A stretch of DNA of 64,000 nucleotides from Cannabis sativa (GCF_029168945.1 NC_083605.1:41775659-41839658); one strand, 5' to 3'. Shown: positions 21,874 to 33,400, numbered from the stretch's first letter. The notes: generated by a model not told the origin, from the letters alone. Translations and numbers: made by a program.

Positions 21874-23962
21874 ATGAGCGACCTGTCGGATAGCCAACTG
21901 CTCGGCTCGGGAGGCCATGCATTCGATGGCGACGATGACCAGGAGGAAGACAATTTTTTCCCAGCTTCGATTTCAGAAGAGGAGGTCGCACCAATAGAGC
22001 TAGGCCCGATGTCTTCTGCAGACATCAAAAGAATGGTGCAGGAACTCGCCAAACCTGGGACCATCGATATTCAAGACAGCGAGTCTACGGTGTCAGCTCG
22101 CGACTACCTTATTCATTCAAGGCATGCTCCAGACGTTGAGGTCGAGGAGATGGACGATGACTGGACGGCCCCAGCTCACGAATCAGGCGAGGATGAAGAA
22201 GAGGCGGAAGGGAGTGGGACAGACTCGGTCGATGACGCCCAGCTGAACGAGCCTTTCGCGTGCGAGGATCTGATTTTGAGGGTTACCAAATCAGACTTCA
22301 CTACCTTTACGAGGTTAAACCTGCTGCGACTTGCGTTTCAGCGACCTAAACCGACCCAGAGGGCACACCTTCCTTTTACCAATCCTGCGATTATTCCCAT
22401 AGAGGATGTGGTAATCTCAATACCCATTCTCCGATGTGGGGTATCAGTCCCTTTCCATCCCTTCATCGCAGCCATCCTTAAACGGTATGATGTATAACCT
22501 TTCCAACTAACTCCAAATAGTTATCGCACTGCCCTGGCCTTTTACGCGATGTATATGGAGTACGTTCATAGGGCTCCCTCGGTAGAAGAGTTCAGCTACT
22601 TCTACGATATAAAAAGCGTAGGCCTTCATAACGGTTTCTACTGCTTTAGCAAATGGGCGACTTCTGAAATCAATGGAGTAGAAGGAATGGTGTCGAATAT
22701 GGGAGACTGGAAATCAAAATGGTTCTACATCTTCAAAGTCCCTGGGATTAGAACTGATTTTAATCGCAGACCTAGTACGTCGCGTGTTTTCTAACTTAGG
22801 CATTTTCTGCATTACTTTGAGTTTTTATGCTAATTCACTCTTTTTGTTTTCACAGATAGACCAGCTCGCCCTGCACTCGACGCAACTCGCAGAGAGACAA
22901 CTGAAATTCTCGGGAGCTTTCCGGTACAAGATCGCGACTGGCGATTATTGTGTACGACTGCCAAGCTGCGAGAACACCAGCTGATTCCAGAGAACGCAGG
23001 TCTTCAAAAAGAGCCAGTATACAAGGAACCATCTGAGAGACAACAAGAGCGGATAGACAAACGCCTCTCCAAGCAAACTTCTCGACCAGTCTCAGGTAAT
23101 TTATCTCATGTTATAAACTGGTGCCTTGAAATTTATTCATACTTATCTTTTATTTATCTTTGTATAGATGACTTTTTTGAAGTCTGCGCCCGTCCTTAAA
23201 ATCAAGCCAAAGAGTGGAACAGCGATGACATCGCCCGTTATTGCCCAGAAGAGGAAGAGCGATGTTGTAACTGCTCTTGCCGCAGACTCTTCCAAGAAGC
23301 TAGCTAAGACTACGCAGGACAAAGGGAAGAAAGTCATGATCGAGCCAACTATCCGAGCCCGCGATTTTCTGGCTATGGAGGAGAAGTTTGTGGGTGAGGA
23401 GTTCATAACCAAGGCGGAGAAGATCCCTTCTGAGGAGCTTGTTCCGCGCTCTGTGGAGTTGGCTTCGCAGTCGATGACTCTGTTCATGAAAGCTGTTGCC
23501 GCTGGTTCTAAGGAAGCTGACTCGCTGAAGAGGCACAATGCCCAGCTCCAGGAGACCATGAAGAGACTGAAACAAGAGGCGGCTAGAAAGGACAAAGAGC
23601 TCGAAGACCTTCGCAAGTCTAAGGAGCAGGCTGAGCTCAAGGCTAAGAACTCTCAGGCAAAGATCGAGGAGATGGCTCGCGACTTGGAGGTCGAGAAGGA
23701 GAATGGGAAGAAAAAGTATGATCAGGCAGTTTCTGACTATATTTACACCACTCTTTCCAAAATCCCAGACTTCGACTTCTCTATCCTCGGAGCAGAAGCC
23801 GCTGAGATGGCTGAGGCTTTTCGCGCCATGTTGCCCACTCAAACTCAAGGTGGTGGAGGGAATCTTCCTGAGGAGGCCGAGGTTGCAGATGCTGAGGAAG
23901 TCGAGAACGAGGCCGTTAGCAAAGTCGCGGATGAAACTGCTCCTGCTACTCCAGATGCTTGA
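21874..23962 (+). pseudogene. Antisense extra gene of element E (Transposase_28-like, spliced)
   Basis: Gene on the strand opposite to E's gag-pol. Predicted exons: 21,874 to about 22,773, 22,856-23,095 and 23,168-23,962, with introns ending TTTTCACAG (22,855) and TTTGTATAG (23,167); a leader intron 21,812-21,873 ending CTATCTTTCAG may precede the ATG. Exon 1 encodes an acidic N-terminus (DGDDDQEEDNF), then a region like the 'putative gypsy type transposon' family: SVPFHPFIAAILKRYDV, FQLTPNSYR, VEEFSYFYDIKS, GFYCFSKW and WKSKWFYIF. The last exon gives a Lys/Glu-rich coiled coil (about 23,500-23,720) and an acidic end. One in-frame stop, TAA at 22,495-22,497, interrupts the conserved region, so this copy is probably dead. 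Function unknown; extra antisense genes are known in Tat elements. Confidence 0.72.
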
Positions 23963-24367
23963 CTTTTCTATTCTATGTTTAAACTGTTATGCTTTTTGAA
24001 TTTGCTAGTTTAGTTTTTATGCGGTACAGGGGTACTCGCACTCTGTACTAAGACAAATTTGCAATTTACTTTGGACAAATTTATATCCTCGCGGGGATAA
24101 TTATCCTTTAACATTTTCGCAGTACACGGGTACTCGCGTTTTTAATATATATATATATATATATGCGACTTGAATTACAGCTTGGTGTAATAAGTAGAAA
24201 TATTTACAAGTCTTGACAAAATTTGAAAATTTTAACAAACATGAGGCATTTCCTTTATATAATCAATAGTACAATATGGCATATATACCCCCCTCTACTT
24301 AGGATTTTTTTTATGAGAAATGTCTAAGTATAAGTACAAGAGCAAACATAGTTTAATAATTCGAGTA
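23963..24367. other. Spacer between the convergent antisense gene and integrase of E
   Basis: 405 bases without a gene. It holds two versions of a TAC-A-GGGTACTCGC box (about 24,025-24,040 and 24,122-24,137) and an (AT)n run at 24,146-24,164. The 3' ends of both convergent transcripts must lie here or nearby. Confidence 0.7.
24146..24164. repeat. (AT)n microsatellite
   Basis: About nine to ten uninterrupted AT units in the spacer between the antisense gene and integrase of E. Confidence 0.9.
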
Positions 24368-25492
24368 CTATTGATAATATAATTTTAAACTCTCGCCATT
24401 CCAAGCTCGTGGAATCGCAGTACCATCGAGTGCTGCGAGTCGGTATGTGGCGTCACCAATTTTTTCCGCAATGAGATATGGTCCTTCCCAATTATCTCCA
24501 AAGACCCCATGTGTTGGGTTCTTGGTATTTGGCATTACCCTTCTATGGACCAAGTCTCCTGCTCGCAGGACTTTTACTTTCACCTTGGAGTTAAAGTATC
24601 TTGCAGTTCGCTGCTGGTAAGCCGCATTTTTTAAGTGCGCTTGATCACGTTTTTCCTCTACAAGATCAAGGCAGAGAAACTGCTTCTCGTCGTTCTGCGA
24701 GATGTTGAAAACATCTCTGCGTAGGGAACCTGCCCCGATCTCAACTGGCAACATGGCCTCGCACCCGTAAGAAAGTGAGAAGGGTGTTTCGCCAGTTGTA
24801 GATCGAGGAGTTGTATTATAAGACCATAGGACATTCAGTAACTCGTCTGGCCAAGCCCCTTTGCGATCTTCTAGTTTCCCTTTAATGGTGTGTTTTATTA
24901 TTTTGTTAACAGCTTCAGTCTGTCCATTGCTTTGCGGGTAAGCAACCGCGGAGAATGCCTTTTTGATTCCCAAATCGTCGCATAGTTGTCGCATCTCTTT
25001 ACAATCAAACTGTCTTCCATTGTCTGAGATGAGTTTGTATGGAATAACAAAGCGACAAATTATGGAGGTATAGACAAACTCGCGCAATTTTGTTGCTGTG
25101 ATGGTTGCGAGTGCTTTGGCTTCGGCCCATTTCGTGAAGTAATCTACTGCGACTACCGCATATTTGACTCCACCTTTCCCTTTAGGTAACTCGCCGATTA
25201 AGTCAATCCCCCATACCGCAAAGGGCCATGGACTTGTGATAGAATGGAGGTTACTTGGAGGTTGGTGGGTATATGTGGCTATTCGCTGGCACCTGTCACA
25301 CTTCTTCGCAAATGCGAGAGCATCTTGTCGCAAGGTTGGCCAGTAATACCCTTGTCGCATGATTTTTAATGCAAGGGAGTTACCTCCGGTATGATTGCCA
25401 CAAATCCCCCCGTGTACCTCGCGGAGTATATAACCACAATCTTCCCCGCTGATGCATTTGAGTAGAGGTTGACTAAAACTTCTGCGATACAA
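24368..25492 (-). CDS. Integrase domain of element E
   Basis: 374 residues, structurally complete: zinc-binding H27, H34, C65, C68; catalytic core D97 (GIDLIGELP), D157 (ISDNGRQF) and E193 (NGQTEAVNK), with the canonical 35-residue gap; C-terminal domain with GPYLIAEKIG. The ATG at 25,490-25,492 is an internal methionine: upstream the same frame continues through TGA (25,523-25,525) and TAA (25,574-25,576) into the RNase H part, so this was the end of one polyprotein. It inserts cDNA into the genome. There is no chromodomain, as expected for Tat. Confidence 0.88.
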   Translation of the reverse strand: MYRRSFSQPLLKCISGEDCGYILREVHGGICGNHTGGNSLALKIMRQGYYWPTLRQDALAFAKKCDRCQRIATYTHQPPSNLHSITSPWPFAVWGIDLIGELPKGKGGVKYAVVAVDYFTKWAEAKALATITATKLREFVYTSIICRFVIPYKLISDNGRQFDCKEMRQLCDDLGIKKAFSAVAYPQSNGQTEAVNKIIKHTIKGKLEDRKGAWPDELLNVLWSYNTTPRSTTGETPFSLSYGCEAMLPVEIGAGSLRRDVFNISQNDEKQFLCLDLVEEKRDQAHLKNAAYQQRTARYFNSKVKVKVLRAGDLVHRRVMPNTKNPTHGVFGDNWEGPYLIAEKIGDATYRLAALDGTAIPRAWNGESLKLYYQ

Positions 25493-25573
25493 CCTTTTGT
25501 CATATATTACATAACGGGCGGCTCACTGTCGCAGCTTTCTTGCTTCTATTTTGTCATCAGGCAAGAGCCTCTT

Positions 25574-26875
25574 TTACAGATATGCGACGATAGGAGTCAT
25601 CCAGGTGATCTCCTGAACGGTATCTATTTCCATGATCACTTCTTGATTTATAGTTGGGTGAGCCAATACATCTACCGGAATTACATCGAGCAATTCGGCT
25701 TCTCTAGTTGAGGCCAAACGGGCCAGTGCGTCTGCATGTGAATTTTGAGCATGCGGTACTCGAGACACAGTTACTTTTTTGAATTTCTGCATTAGTTCGC
25801 AGACAATGGCTAAATATTTAACCAATCTCCCACCTCTTGCCAGATATTCTCCATTCACCTGGCATACCACGATTTGCGAGTCGCTAAAAGCCTGAAGGTA
25901 CTCGACTTTCATTTCGAGAGCGAGTTTCAAACCTGCGATTAATGCTTCATACTCAGCTTCATTGTTAGATGCAAAAAATTCAAAACGTAAAGCAGGGTGT
26001 ACCTTAAAATTATTGGGACTGATTAATAAGATACCACTACCAGAGCCTTCGCTATTTGAGGCTCCATCGACGTACAATGTCCACATCTCTCTATTCGCTA
26101 TAGTAATGTCGCTTCTGTCTTCTATGAGTGCTACCTCGGTGCTGGGGAATTCAATTATAAAATCTTCCAAGGCTTGCCCCTTGATCGCAGTTCTTGGTTT
26201 ATACTTGATGTTGAACTGACTCAACTCCATAGCCCACTTCAACAATCTCCCCGACGCCTCTGGTTTTGCCAGAACTTGCCTCAAGGGGTAGTTCGTCAAA
26301 ACTTCAATACTGTGAGCCTGGAAATAAGGTTGCAATCTTCTTGACGATGTTATCAAGGCAAATGCCAACTTTTCCATTTGGGGATATCGCGTCTCGGCAT
26401 CCAGTAATCGCTTACTGACATAATACACTGGGTATTGATGTCCTTGGTCCTCGCGTACTAGTATCGAACTAATCGCATGTTCAGACACTGCTAAATAGAT
26501 GGACAAGACTTCACCAGTTATTGGCTTTGACAAGATCGGAGGTTGCCCCAAGTGTGTTTTTAAAGTTTGAAAGGCCTGCTCGCACTTTTCGGTCCAACGG
26601 AACCTTTTGTTGCCTTTCAAAATCTGAAAAACCTCATTGCACTTATCAAAAGATCTGGATATAAAGCGGTTTAAGGCTGTGACTTTACCTGTGAGGCTTT
26701 GAACTTCCTTTGGCTGGGTTGGTGATGGCATTTCCACCAATGCCCTGATCTTCGCAGGATTGGCCTCTATTCCTCGCTGATTAACCATGAACCCAAGGAA
26801 TTTCCCAGAGCCAACTCCAAAAACACCTTTCAGAGGGTTTAGTCGCATCTTATACCGTCGTAATATATCAAACAT
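25574..26875 (-). pseudogene. RT thumb, RNase H and second (archaeal-type) RNase H of element E
   Basis: 433 residues in phase with RT and integrase. Residues 1-90 are the RT connection (SLTGKVTALNRF). Residues 90-240 are the classical RNase H with a degenerate IYLAVSEHA start lacking the usual catalytic CDAS. Residues 265-390 are the additional RNase H with LYVDGASN (D270), E308, SDSQ (D332) and HADALARLAS (D382), that is, all four acidic residues. This second RNase H is diagnostic for the Tat lineage and presumably removes the RNA strand after reverse transcription. Bounded by the in-frame stops TAG (26,876-26,878) and TAA (25,574-25,576). Confidence 0.88.
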
Positions 26876-26878
26876 GGT

Positions 26879-27457
26879 CTATAAGTGGGCAATATGATCC
26901 TTCGCATGTTGAGATTTTACGAGCATATCGTCAACATATACCTCCATGGTTTTTCCAATGAGATCTGCGAACATCATGTTCACTAGCCTTTGATAAGTGG
27001 CACCTACGTTTATTAAACCAAAAGGCATTACTTTGTAACAGTATAGTCCTCGATCAGTAATGAACGAGGTGTGTTCCTGGTCTGGTTCATACATCGGGAT
27101 TTGATTATATCTCGAGTATGCGTCCATGAAACTCAAGAGTTCGTGACCTGCAGTGGCATCAACAAGCTGGTCAATGTTAGGAAGGGGAAAGCTGTCTTTG
27201 GGACAGGCTTTGTTTAGGTCTGTAAAGTCAACACATGTGCGCCATGAGCCATTAGGCTTAGGCACGAGTACGGGGTTCGCTAACCAGTTGGGGTAAAACG
27301 ACTCCCGTATAAAGCCGCAGGCAAGGAGGCGGTCGACTTCTTCTTTTAACGCTTGGTACCTCGCGGGGTCCATTTTGCGGCGCTTTTGTTGGACACCTCG
27401 CATCTCGGGGTCAATGTTCAAGCGATGACACATGACTTGCAGAGATATCCCGACCAT
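26879..27457 (-). pseudogene. Reverse transcriptase palm of element E
   Basis: 193 residues with WLANPVLVPKPNGSWRTCVDF, FMDAYSRYNQI, VMPFGL and the catalytic YVDD (D176, D177). It is in phase with protease upstream and RNase H downstream but is separated by TAA at 27,458-27,460 and TAG at 26,876-26,878. Two conserved sites look altered (SGYNQI is SRYNQI; GLKNAGATYQR is GLINVGATYQR). It makes the cDNA copy inside the virus-like particle; not functional as written. Confidence 0.88.
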
Positions 27458-27460
27458 ATC

Positions 27461-28738
27461 TTAGTGTTTCCAAGCAAAAACATCAAGATTTTGCTTTAAA
27501 AAGGTCGTTAATTGTTCTCGCAGCTGAAAATTTAATTTAGAACCAATTTTCAGAACTTTATTATTATCTACAGGATCTATAGGTACCTCAATAGTGTCTT
27601 CGGCGGCTTGGGCTGCGGCGGTGTGATCGAGGATTCTTGGATCAAAGTCTGGTTCATCTATGTGCGGCACCTCCTTGATTCTGAGGATCTCCTGGCGAGG
27701 AGGTGGTGCCTCCAAAAGGTAGATAACATTTACTGTCCTTTTCTCTGCGAGTTTAACTGCTGTGTTGTAGCATTCCCGCGAATCTGCTTGGACTCCCCGC
27801 ACAGAACCTACTCCAGCGGTAGTAGGGAACTTCATTGTCAGATGATAGATCGAGGTTATGATCTTCATCTCCTTCAGGATCGGTCGACCAATTACGGCGT
27901 TATATGCTGAGTACTGGTCGATTACTGCGAAGTCCGCCATTGACTTGGCTGTCACTGGGGTAGTTCCCAAAGTTATTGGGAGTTTGATCATTCCTTTTAT
28001 TGTTATGACGTCGCCTGTAAAACCATAGATGCTCGACGTCACGGGTCGCAGATCCTTCTCCTGCAACCCCATTTGTTTGAATGCCTGGAAATTCAACAGA
28101 TTCACTGAACTCCCATTGTCGATGAGTATACGATGGACATTATCCCCGACAATATTGGCGATTATGACTAGTGCATCGGAATGCAGGTGATAGACCCATC
28201 TCGCATCACACTCCATAAAGGTGATGTCATCGCATACCTTCTTGAAAAGTTTCTCGGGCCGCTCACTAAGATTGTTGACATTGGTGAACGGCTTTTCTTT
28301 AGCTTCTCTGGCATATCGCTCTTGTGACTTACGAGAGTCCCCTGCGATATGGGGTCCTCCAATGATAGTTAGGATGTTGCGAGGTGTTCTGGAGCCACTC
28401 GCATTTCGGTTTTCTCCTTTGTCATCTGCTTGGGGATGACTTTCCTCGTTCTTCTTATACTTGTCGAACTTCCCTCTTCGAATTAGCTCCTCGATTTCAT
28501 CCTGCAAGACCCAACATTCTAAGGTAGTATGACCAATGTCCTTGTGGTACTTACAGAATTTCTTGGGGTCTCTCCTGTCGCGATTTCCTCTGATGGGGGG
28601 CGGCTTCTTGAAGACTCTGTTTCTTTCTTCAATTGCGTAGATATGGTCTTGGGAGACTGCGAGTTCAGTATAGTTGACGAAACGAGGTCCACCTTTCCTT
28701 TTCGGCGAGGATTCCTTCTTTGGAGGAGACTTGGCCAA
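27461..28738 (-). pseudogene. Nucleocapsid knuckle and protease of element E
   Basis: 425 residues. A basic SPPKKESSPKRK region is followed by C62-X2-H65-X4-H70-X4-C75, a knuckle variant common in Tat Gag. The aspartic protease has LIDNGSS with D207; Asn-Gly in place of Ser/Thr-Gly is usual in this lineage. A second protease block AVIGRPIL follows. The frame ends in TAA 27,458-27,460 inside the conserved FAWKH..DMVGIS junction before RT. The frame stays open upstream of 28,738 through an RSPRRQRSPK region, so the ATG is internal. Confidence 0.85.
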
Positions 28739-28739
28739 C

Positions 28740-29919
28740 TTCGGACTTCGCTGTCTCCGCGGGCTACGTCTCCTTGGGCTTCGGCCACTGGAGTTCTTCC
28801 CCGGAGACTGCGAGACCGTGAACGCGGTATTGGTGACCGGCGTTTGTCTTTTCCCTTCTCTAACTCCGCTAGAGAATTCTCAATTCTCTTGTGGGGTTCG
28901 GCCATGGCGAAGAATTCGACTAACGATTCGGGCCTTCGAGCTTGTAACTCCTTCCGAAAGTCTGTCCTCGGCAAGATACCTGTTATCAGCATGCAAACAA
29001 GCGAAGACTCGGGAGCCTTGTCGACTTTTGTTACTTCTGCATTAAAGCGTTTAAAATAGTCTTGTAAAGACTCACCGGGTTCTTGTTTGATGTTGGCCAA
29101 AGTCGTATAAGGTGGCCTATACGTCATTGTGGCCTGGAAATGTGTGAGGAATAAGTCGACGAAGGTTTCCCACGTCGATATCGACCCCTCAGGTAATTGG
29201 GTAAACCAATTGTGGGCATTTTCCTCGAGTGTTGCCGCAAGAATACAGCACTTTGCGAGCTGTGGTACCTGATCCACTTCCATTATAGTATTGAATTTTT
29301 CAAGATAATCTATTGGGTTAGAAGTACCTTTATATTTGAGGGATTCGGATAGACGAAACCCCTTTGGAAGTTGAGCTTGTCGCACTTCTGTAGTGAAGGG
29401 CGAGGTACCATGCAACTTGTATATGGGCTTCCGTTGCTGCTCGAGCATTTTCAAAGCCTGCAGAAGCATGCTGTGGTCAATCCCTCCAGTCGCAAGAGTC
29501 GGGGCTGCTACGACTGCGGGAGTCGCAACTACTGCGGCGAGATTTGCTGGGGCATTGATCCCAGTGGTTGCGATCGGCAGGTTATTATAAGTGTTGGCAC
29601 CCTGATCGTTCGCATGGGGATCACAGAGTGTCTCAATATTACGTGGGGCGCCAGAGCGTGCCCTAAAAACTGCGTTGAGGTGATCACGCAGATTACCCCG
29701 ATGTACCTGGTAATGTCCTCCCTGTTGCGTCTGTACAGAGCTGGACCTTGTATATCTACTTGGAGTACGACCATGCGATGACGAAGAAGCTGATTCTGCG
29801 TCGTTGTCTCTTGATGGTCGACTGCGAGGATTACGCCTTTCAAGGTCTTCATCAACTTGCGTGCTTTGGTTTGGATACCTTGCGGATTGATCCCTCGACG
29901 TTGGATTGTTCAGGTCCAA
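28740..29919 (-). pseudogene. Gag core of element E
   Basis: Arg/Ser-rich N-terminal segment, then the Retrotrans_gag core (FRLSESLKYKGTSNPIDYLE, LAATLEENAHNWFTQLP, an FLTHFQATMTYR block and a DYFKRFNAEV block). It packages the RNA. The open frame formally runs to 28,519, but after about 28,790 it is out of phase with the knuckle-protease frame (28,738 leftwards), so a frameshift lies near 28,740-28,800. It is also out of phase with the N-terminal piece at 29,979-30,356. Confidence 0.82.
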
Positions 29920-29978
29920 ACCTTCAGGGTTGGTTCTCCGTTCCCTGTGTACACGGTTAGTATGACGTCTAGAAGTTG

Positions 29979-30356
29979 TTACCTGAGGGTTATCGGTGCG
30001 AATAGCAGGAACTCGAGGAGGGCGTCGGGCTCAGTTTTGCCATCTACTTCGGCCTGTAGCGCGCGCAGTTGATCGTGAATCGCAATATATTGATTAGTGG
30101 TGAGTTGGATGATTCCCTCGGATACCACTGCCGGAGTGACAGGGGGAAAATGCATGGTTGCTGGTGGTCTGGATGTGTCCCCGACTTGAGGGTCAGTCGT
30201 TTCTGGGAATAGGTTGAGAGGTCTGATATTGCTTCTCCCTACTCCGCTGTTAATGACATCCACAGGTGGCATTCCAGTTCCAGATAATGGTACGTTCATC
30301 ATCCCAATGTTGATGGACCCGTTGTTAGCTCCTCCGTTTGTGTGATTTCCAGCCAT
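29979..30356 (-). pseudogene. N-terminal piece of Gag of element E
   Basis: Starts MAGNHTNGGANNGS at 30,356, 42 bases after the PBS, which makes it the best Gag start. It contains a short helix YIAIHDQLRALQAEVDG and then runs out of frame at 29,979. Continuity with the Gag core needs a frameshift near 29,990-30,020. Confidence 0.75.
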
Positions 30357-30396
30357 GATGATATTTTTCTTTAAAATGAATAAAATCTTAGTCGTA

Positions 30397-30414
30397 TTCC
30401 CACAGACGGCGCCA
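30397..30414 (-). other. Primer binding site of element E
   Basis: Minus strand reads TGGCGCCGTCTGTGGGAA, five bases from the LTR edge. TGGCGCCG starts are usual for Tat and Athila elements. I do not assign the tRNA. Confidence 0.75.
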
Positions 30415-30419
30415 AATAT

Positions 30420-31275
30420 TGTCGAGTGAATTTCGCAACACCAAATTATATAGTATTATTAATAATCAAGAAGAAATTTATATGGAAAGACAAGTGCGAG
30501 TATTCGACCTAGAATGGCGAGTACTTGACTGGGAATGAGAAACAATCAATGAAGGCTGGAAAATAACAATTAGACAGAGAATTATAGTGGTTCAGTCAGA
30601 TTATGATCTGCTTAGTCCACTGTAGTGAGGGATTCGTAGGTTCCATTTCATGGTAGATCACCCTTTTACATACAAAGCAGGTGTCCAATCGGTTACACAA
30701 GGATCTCATTCATTGTTAATCCATTATTTACATATTGAATTGCAATAATTAAAACCAAGCAACGTTAACATTAATAAATGAACGACAGTTACTAAGTCCA
30801 TCAACGTATGCGTCTTCCGCATCTGCGAGTTGACTGTTCATGTTCCGTTGTTGAGCTCGCAGGGTCATCAGTACGTTTGGAATGTCTGCGCCCTTTGGTA
30901 ATCGCCTCTTGCAGACATCGCATGTCGAGCTGATAGAACCTAGACATGCGAGTCTATATCGGTTTATCAAGGCTATTGGGTCGTTGGGATCAAATCACAT
31001 CATAGAGAGTTGGTCTCTATGCTTTCGCAGAAGTATAGAGATCGCATACGTCCTGACACATGCGAGTTTGATCCATCCTGTATAATGCGAGTTAAAGTTA
31101 TGCGATCCAACATAGGTTGTACTCGCAGTATCTCGCTGGTTTTATCCTGGGCGAGGTCTAAACTTCGAGAAGTCTCTCATGGACATTTCAGCTTTCATTG
31201 GAAATCTAAATGTAAGTGTCCTTTAAATAGGAGTCTGGTCTCGAGTTTCTAGGTGAGAGAAATCTCACTATAACA
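30420..31275 (-). repeat. 5' LTR of element E
   Basis: 856 bp, TGTCGAGTG...CTATAACA on the + strand (TG...CA). The outer end is inferred from the TG/CA rule and from the start of Tat gag sequence of D right after it; the second LTR is off the window. A perfect 6-bp hairpin GTGAGA-GAAA-TCTCAC lies at 31,253-31,268, and a TATA-like CTATTTAAAGG (minus strand) at about 31,220-31,231, close to the LTR start, which implies a very short U3. Confidence 0.75.
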
Positions 31276-32610
31276 GAAGCGACCAAGGTGTTGCGGGTAA
31301 CCGAGGATGGAAAGTTATCCACGATACTGGGGGGCATTGAAGTCCTTGGAGAGCTGTGGAAGGATATAAGGAAAAACGGACCGGTCGACTCAATGAGTGA
31401 TTTCCTTGATCGGGCCGAAGGTTTCATCAAGCTCAAGGAAGCCATTCAGCAATCACAAGGTGAGCAAAAGCCGAGCAAAATGAAGGTTCCTTCCACTGGA
31501 ACGTCCACCCAACTTCCCCATTATTCCAGCAGTTCAAGTGGCAAGCGTTCAGGCAACAACCACAAGCAAGAAACGGGAAGAAGGGAAAGTTCACCGAAAA
31601 GCCCGGACAGACTCCCCGTGATCACGCCAAACACACTGCATTCACTATCTTAACTGAAGATATAGAGAGTGTGTACATAGCAACTCAGTCGTTAATTTCA
31701 TACAAGAAGCCCGGGCCCATGAAGAAAGATGCCAGCAAAAGGGACATGCGAAATTTTGTCAGTACCATGGAGACTACGACCGCGACACCAACGAATGTTA
31801 CAACTTGAAGCGGGAAATAGAACTTCTGATCAAGAAAAACAACCCGCGCTTACAGAAGTATGTCAAGACCAACCAAGGTCAGAACAATTAGGATCTGATG
31901 CCTCCGCCAATAGATGGACACTTGCAAGTCATTATTGGAGGTCCGCACATTGCTGGAGACACGAGCAAAGCTCGAGAGAGATATGCCCGAACAGCTCAGT
32001 ACGAGCAAGAAGAAGTCATCCTGGCCGTGAAAGAGAGGAAGCCCAAAGTTCCACGAGCAGGAGAGCCAACCATAACTTTCAACGACGAAGACGCTGTCCA
32101 GATAAGATTTTCGCACAATGACCCGCTAGTCGTGGAAGTCCAGATAGCAAACATAACGGAGGCCAGAACCATGATCGATAATGGGGCTTCTTCAAACATT
32201 TTGTTCAAGACTGCTTACGAGAAGATGGGGCTTTAGCTCAAGGATTTAACTCCATGGCTTCAGCCTGTCTATGGTTTCTTCGGTCAAGGAGTTGCACCTC
32301 TAGGACAAATCCGGCTACCCCTCACAGTTGAACAAGCTCCGACGAGCATAACTATCATGACACAATTCATGATATTGAATTTTCTTTCAGCCTTTAACGT
32401 AATGTTAGGCCGACCAGCCTTGTATGACTTAAAAGCTGTTACATCAATCTTTCGCTCGTGCTTGAAGTTCCCAACCAAAAACGGGGTAGGGTGTCTTAGA
32501 GGGAATCAACAATCTACTCGGGAATGTTACAACCTTGCAGTAGCCAAGGCTAAGAAGGAAATATCCTTCATCCAGAACCCAGACAAGGGAATAAACATTC
32601 CCAAGTAGGA
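31276..32610 (+). pseudogene. Gag C-terminus, knuckle and protease remnant of element D
   Basis: In frame from the first base. Gag piece with LSTILGGIEVLGELWKD and a DFLDRAEGFIKLKEAI block (31,276-31,653). A knuckle-like C-X2-H...C (FCQYHGDYDRDTNEC) near 31,756 lies in another frame and lacks the second His. The protease has MIDNGASSNIL (Asp at 32,177-32,179), then a stop TAG (32,234-32,236), then FNVMLGRPALYDLKA; the last open piece ends at 32,608. Several frameshifts separate the pieces. Confidence 0.8.
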
Positions 32611-32747
32611 AACTTCCCAGGGCAAGGATGAAGATGTGGATCCTCGACTTGGGGACCCCAAGCAGCAATGTTGGACCTGTGGAAGAATTAGAAGAGATCG
32701 AGATCGATCCAGTTATCCCGGCCAGAAAGCTAAAAATTTGAAAGGGT

Positions 32748-33400
32748 TTGTTGCTCGAAGTAAAATCAGAATTTATAAAATTTCTGAGAGCAAACCTGGA
32801 TGTTTTTCCCTGGTCACATGCGGATATGGTCGGAATCGATCCTTCTATTATTTTTCACGTCTTGAATATCGATCCTAACATCTGGCCAGTTCAGCAGAAA
32901 CAAAGATTGCTGGATAAAGAACGAGCAGTAGCCCTGAAAGATCAAGTTGAAAAGTTGCACAACAAAAACTTCATCATTGAAGCCTTTTACCCGACTTGGG
33001 TTGCGAACCCCGTACTCGTGCCTAAGCCGAACAAGAAATGGCGAGTCTGTATTGACTTCACAGACCTCAACAAAGCATGCCCTAAAGACTATTTCCCACT
33101 TCGAAGAATTGATCAGCTCGTCGATGCAACAGCCGGGCACGAAATATTAAGCTTCATGGATGCTTATTCGGGCTACAATCAAATCAAAATGCATCCACTA
33201 GACTAAGAACATACAAGTTTCCGAACAGATATGGGTCTCTACTGCTACAAAGTCATGCTGTTTGGTCTTAAAAACGCCGAAGCTACATACCAAAGATTGG
33301 TCAACAAGATGTTTAAAGATCAGATCGGTAGAAATATGGAAGTGTACGTGGATGATATGCTTGTCAAGTCCAGAATGGCAGGGGGCACATAGACGACCTG
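32748..33400 (+). pseudogene. RT remnant of element D
   Basis: Begins EVKSEFIKFLRANLDVF, contains WVANPVLVPKPNKKWRVCIDF and FMDAYSGYNQIKMHP, is stopped by TAA at 33,204-33,206, then continues in phase to YVDD (33,345-33,356). A frameshift at about 33,375-33,380 leads into the RNase H frame. Confidence 0.85.

Larger units (their letters stand above)
21382..31275 (-). mobile_element. Element E: Tat-lineage Ty3/gypsy retrotransposon with an antisense gene
   Basis: Minus-strand element. From right to left: 5' LTR (30,420-31,275), PBS, gag (two frames), CX2HX4HX4C knuckle and protease, RT, RNase H, second archaeal-type RNase H, integrase (ends 24,368), then about 3 kb carrying an extra gene on the opposite strand and tandem hairpins. 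The second RNase H and DNG protease are marks of the Tat lineage, in which antisense extra genes between integrase and 3' LTR are known (for example Grande). The 3' LTR is not in the window; element A appears to sit in its 3' end. Pol carries four in-frame stops. Confidence 0.85.

Noticed and set aside
24146..24164. (AT)n run as a functional site
   Set aside because: An ordinary microsatellite in a spacer.
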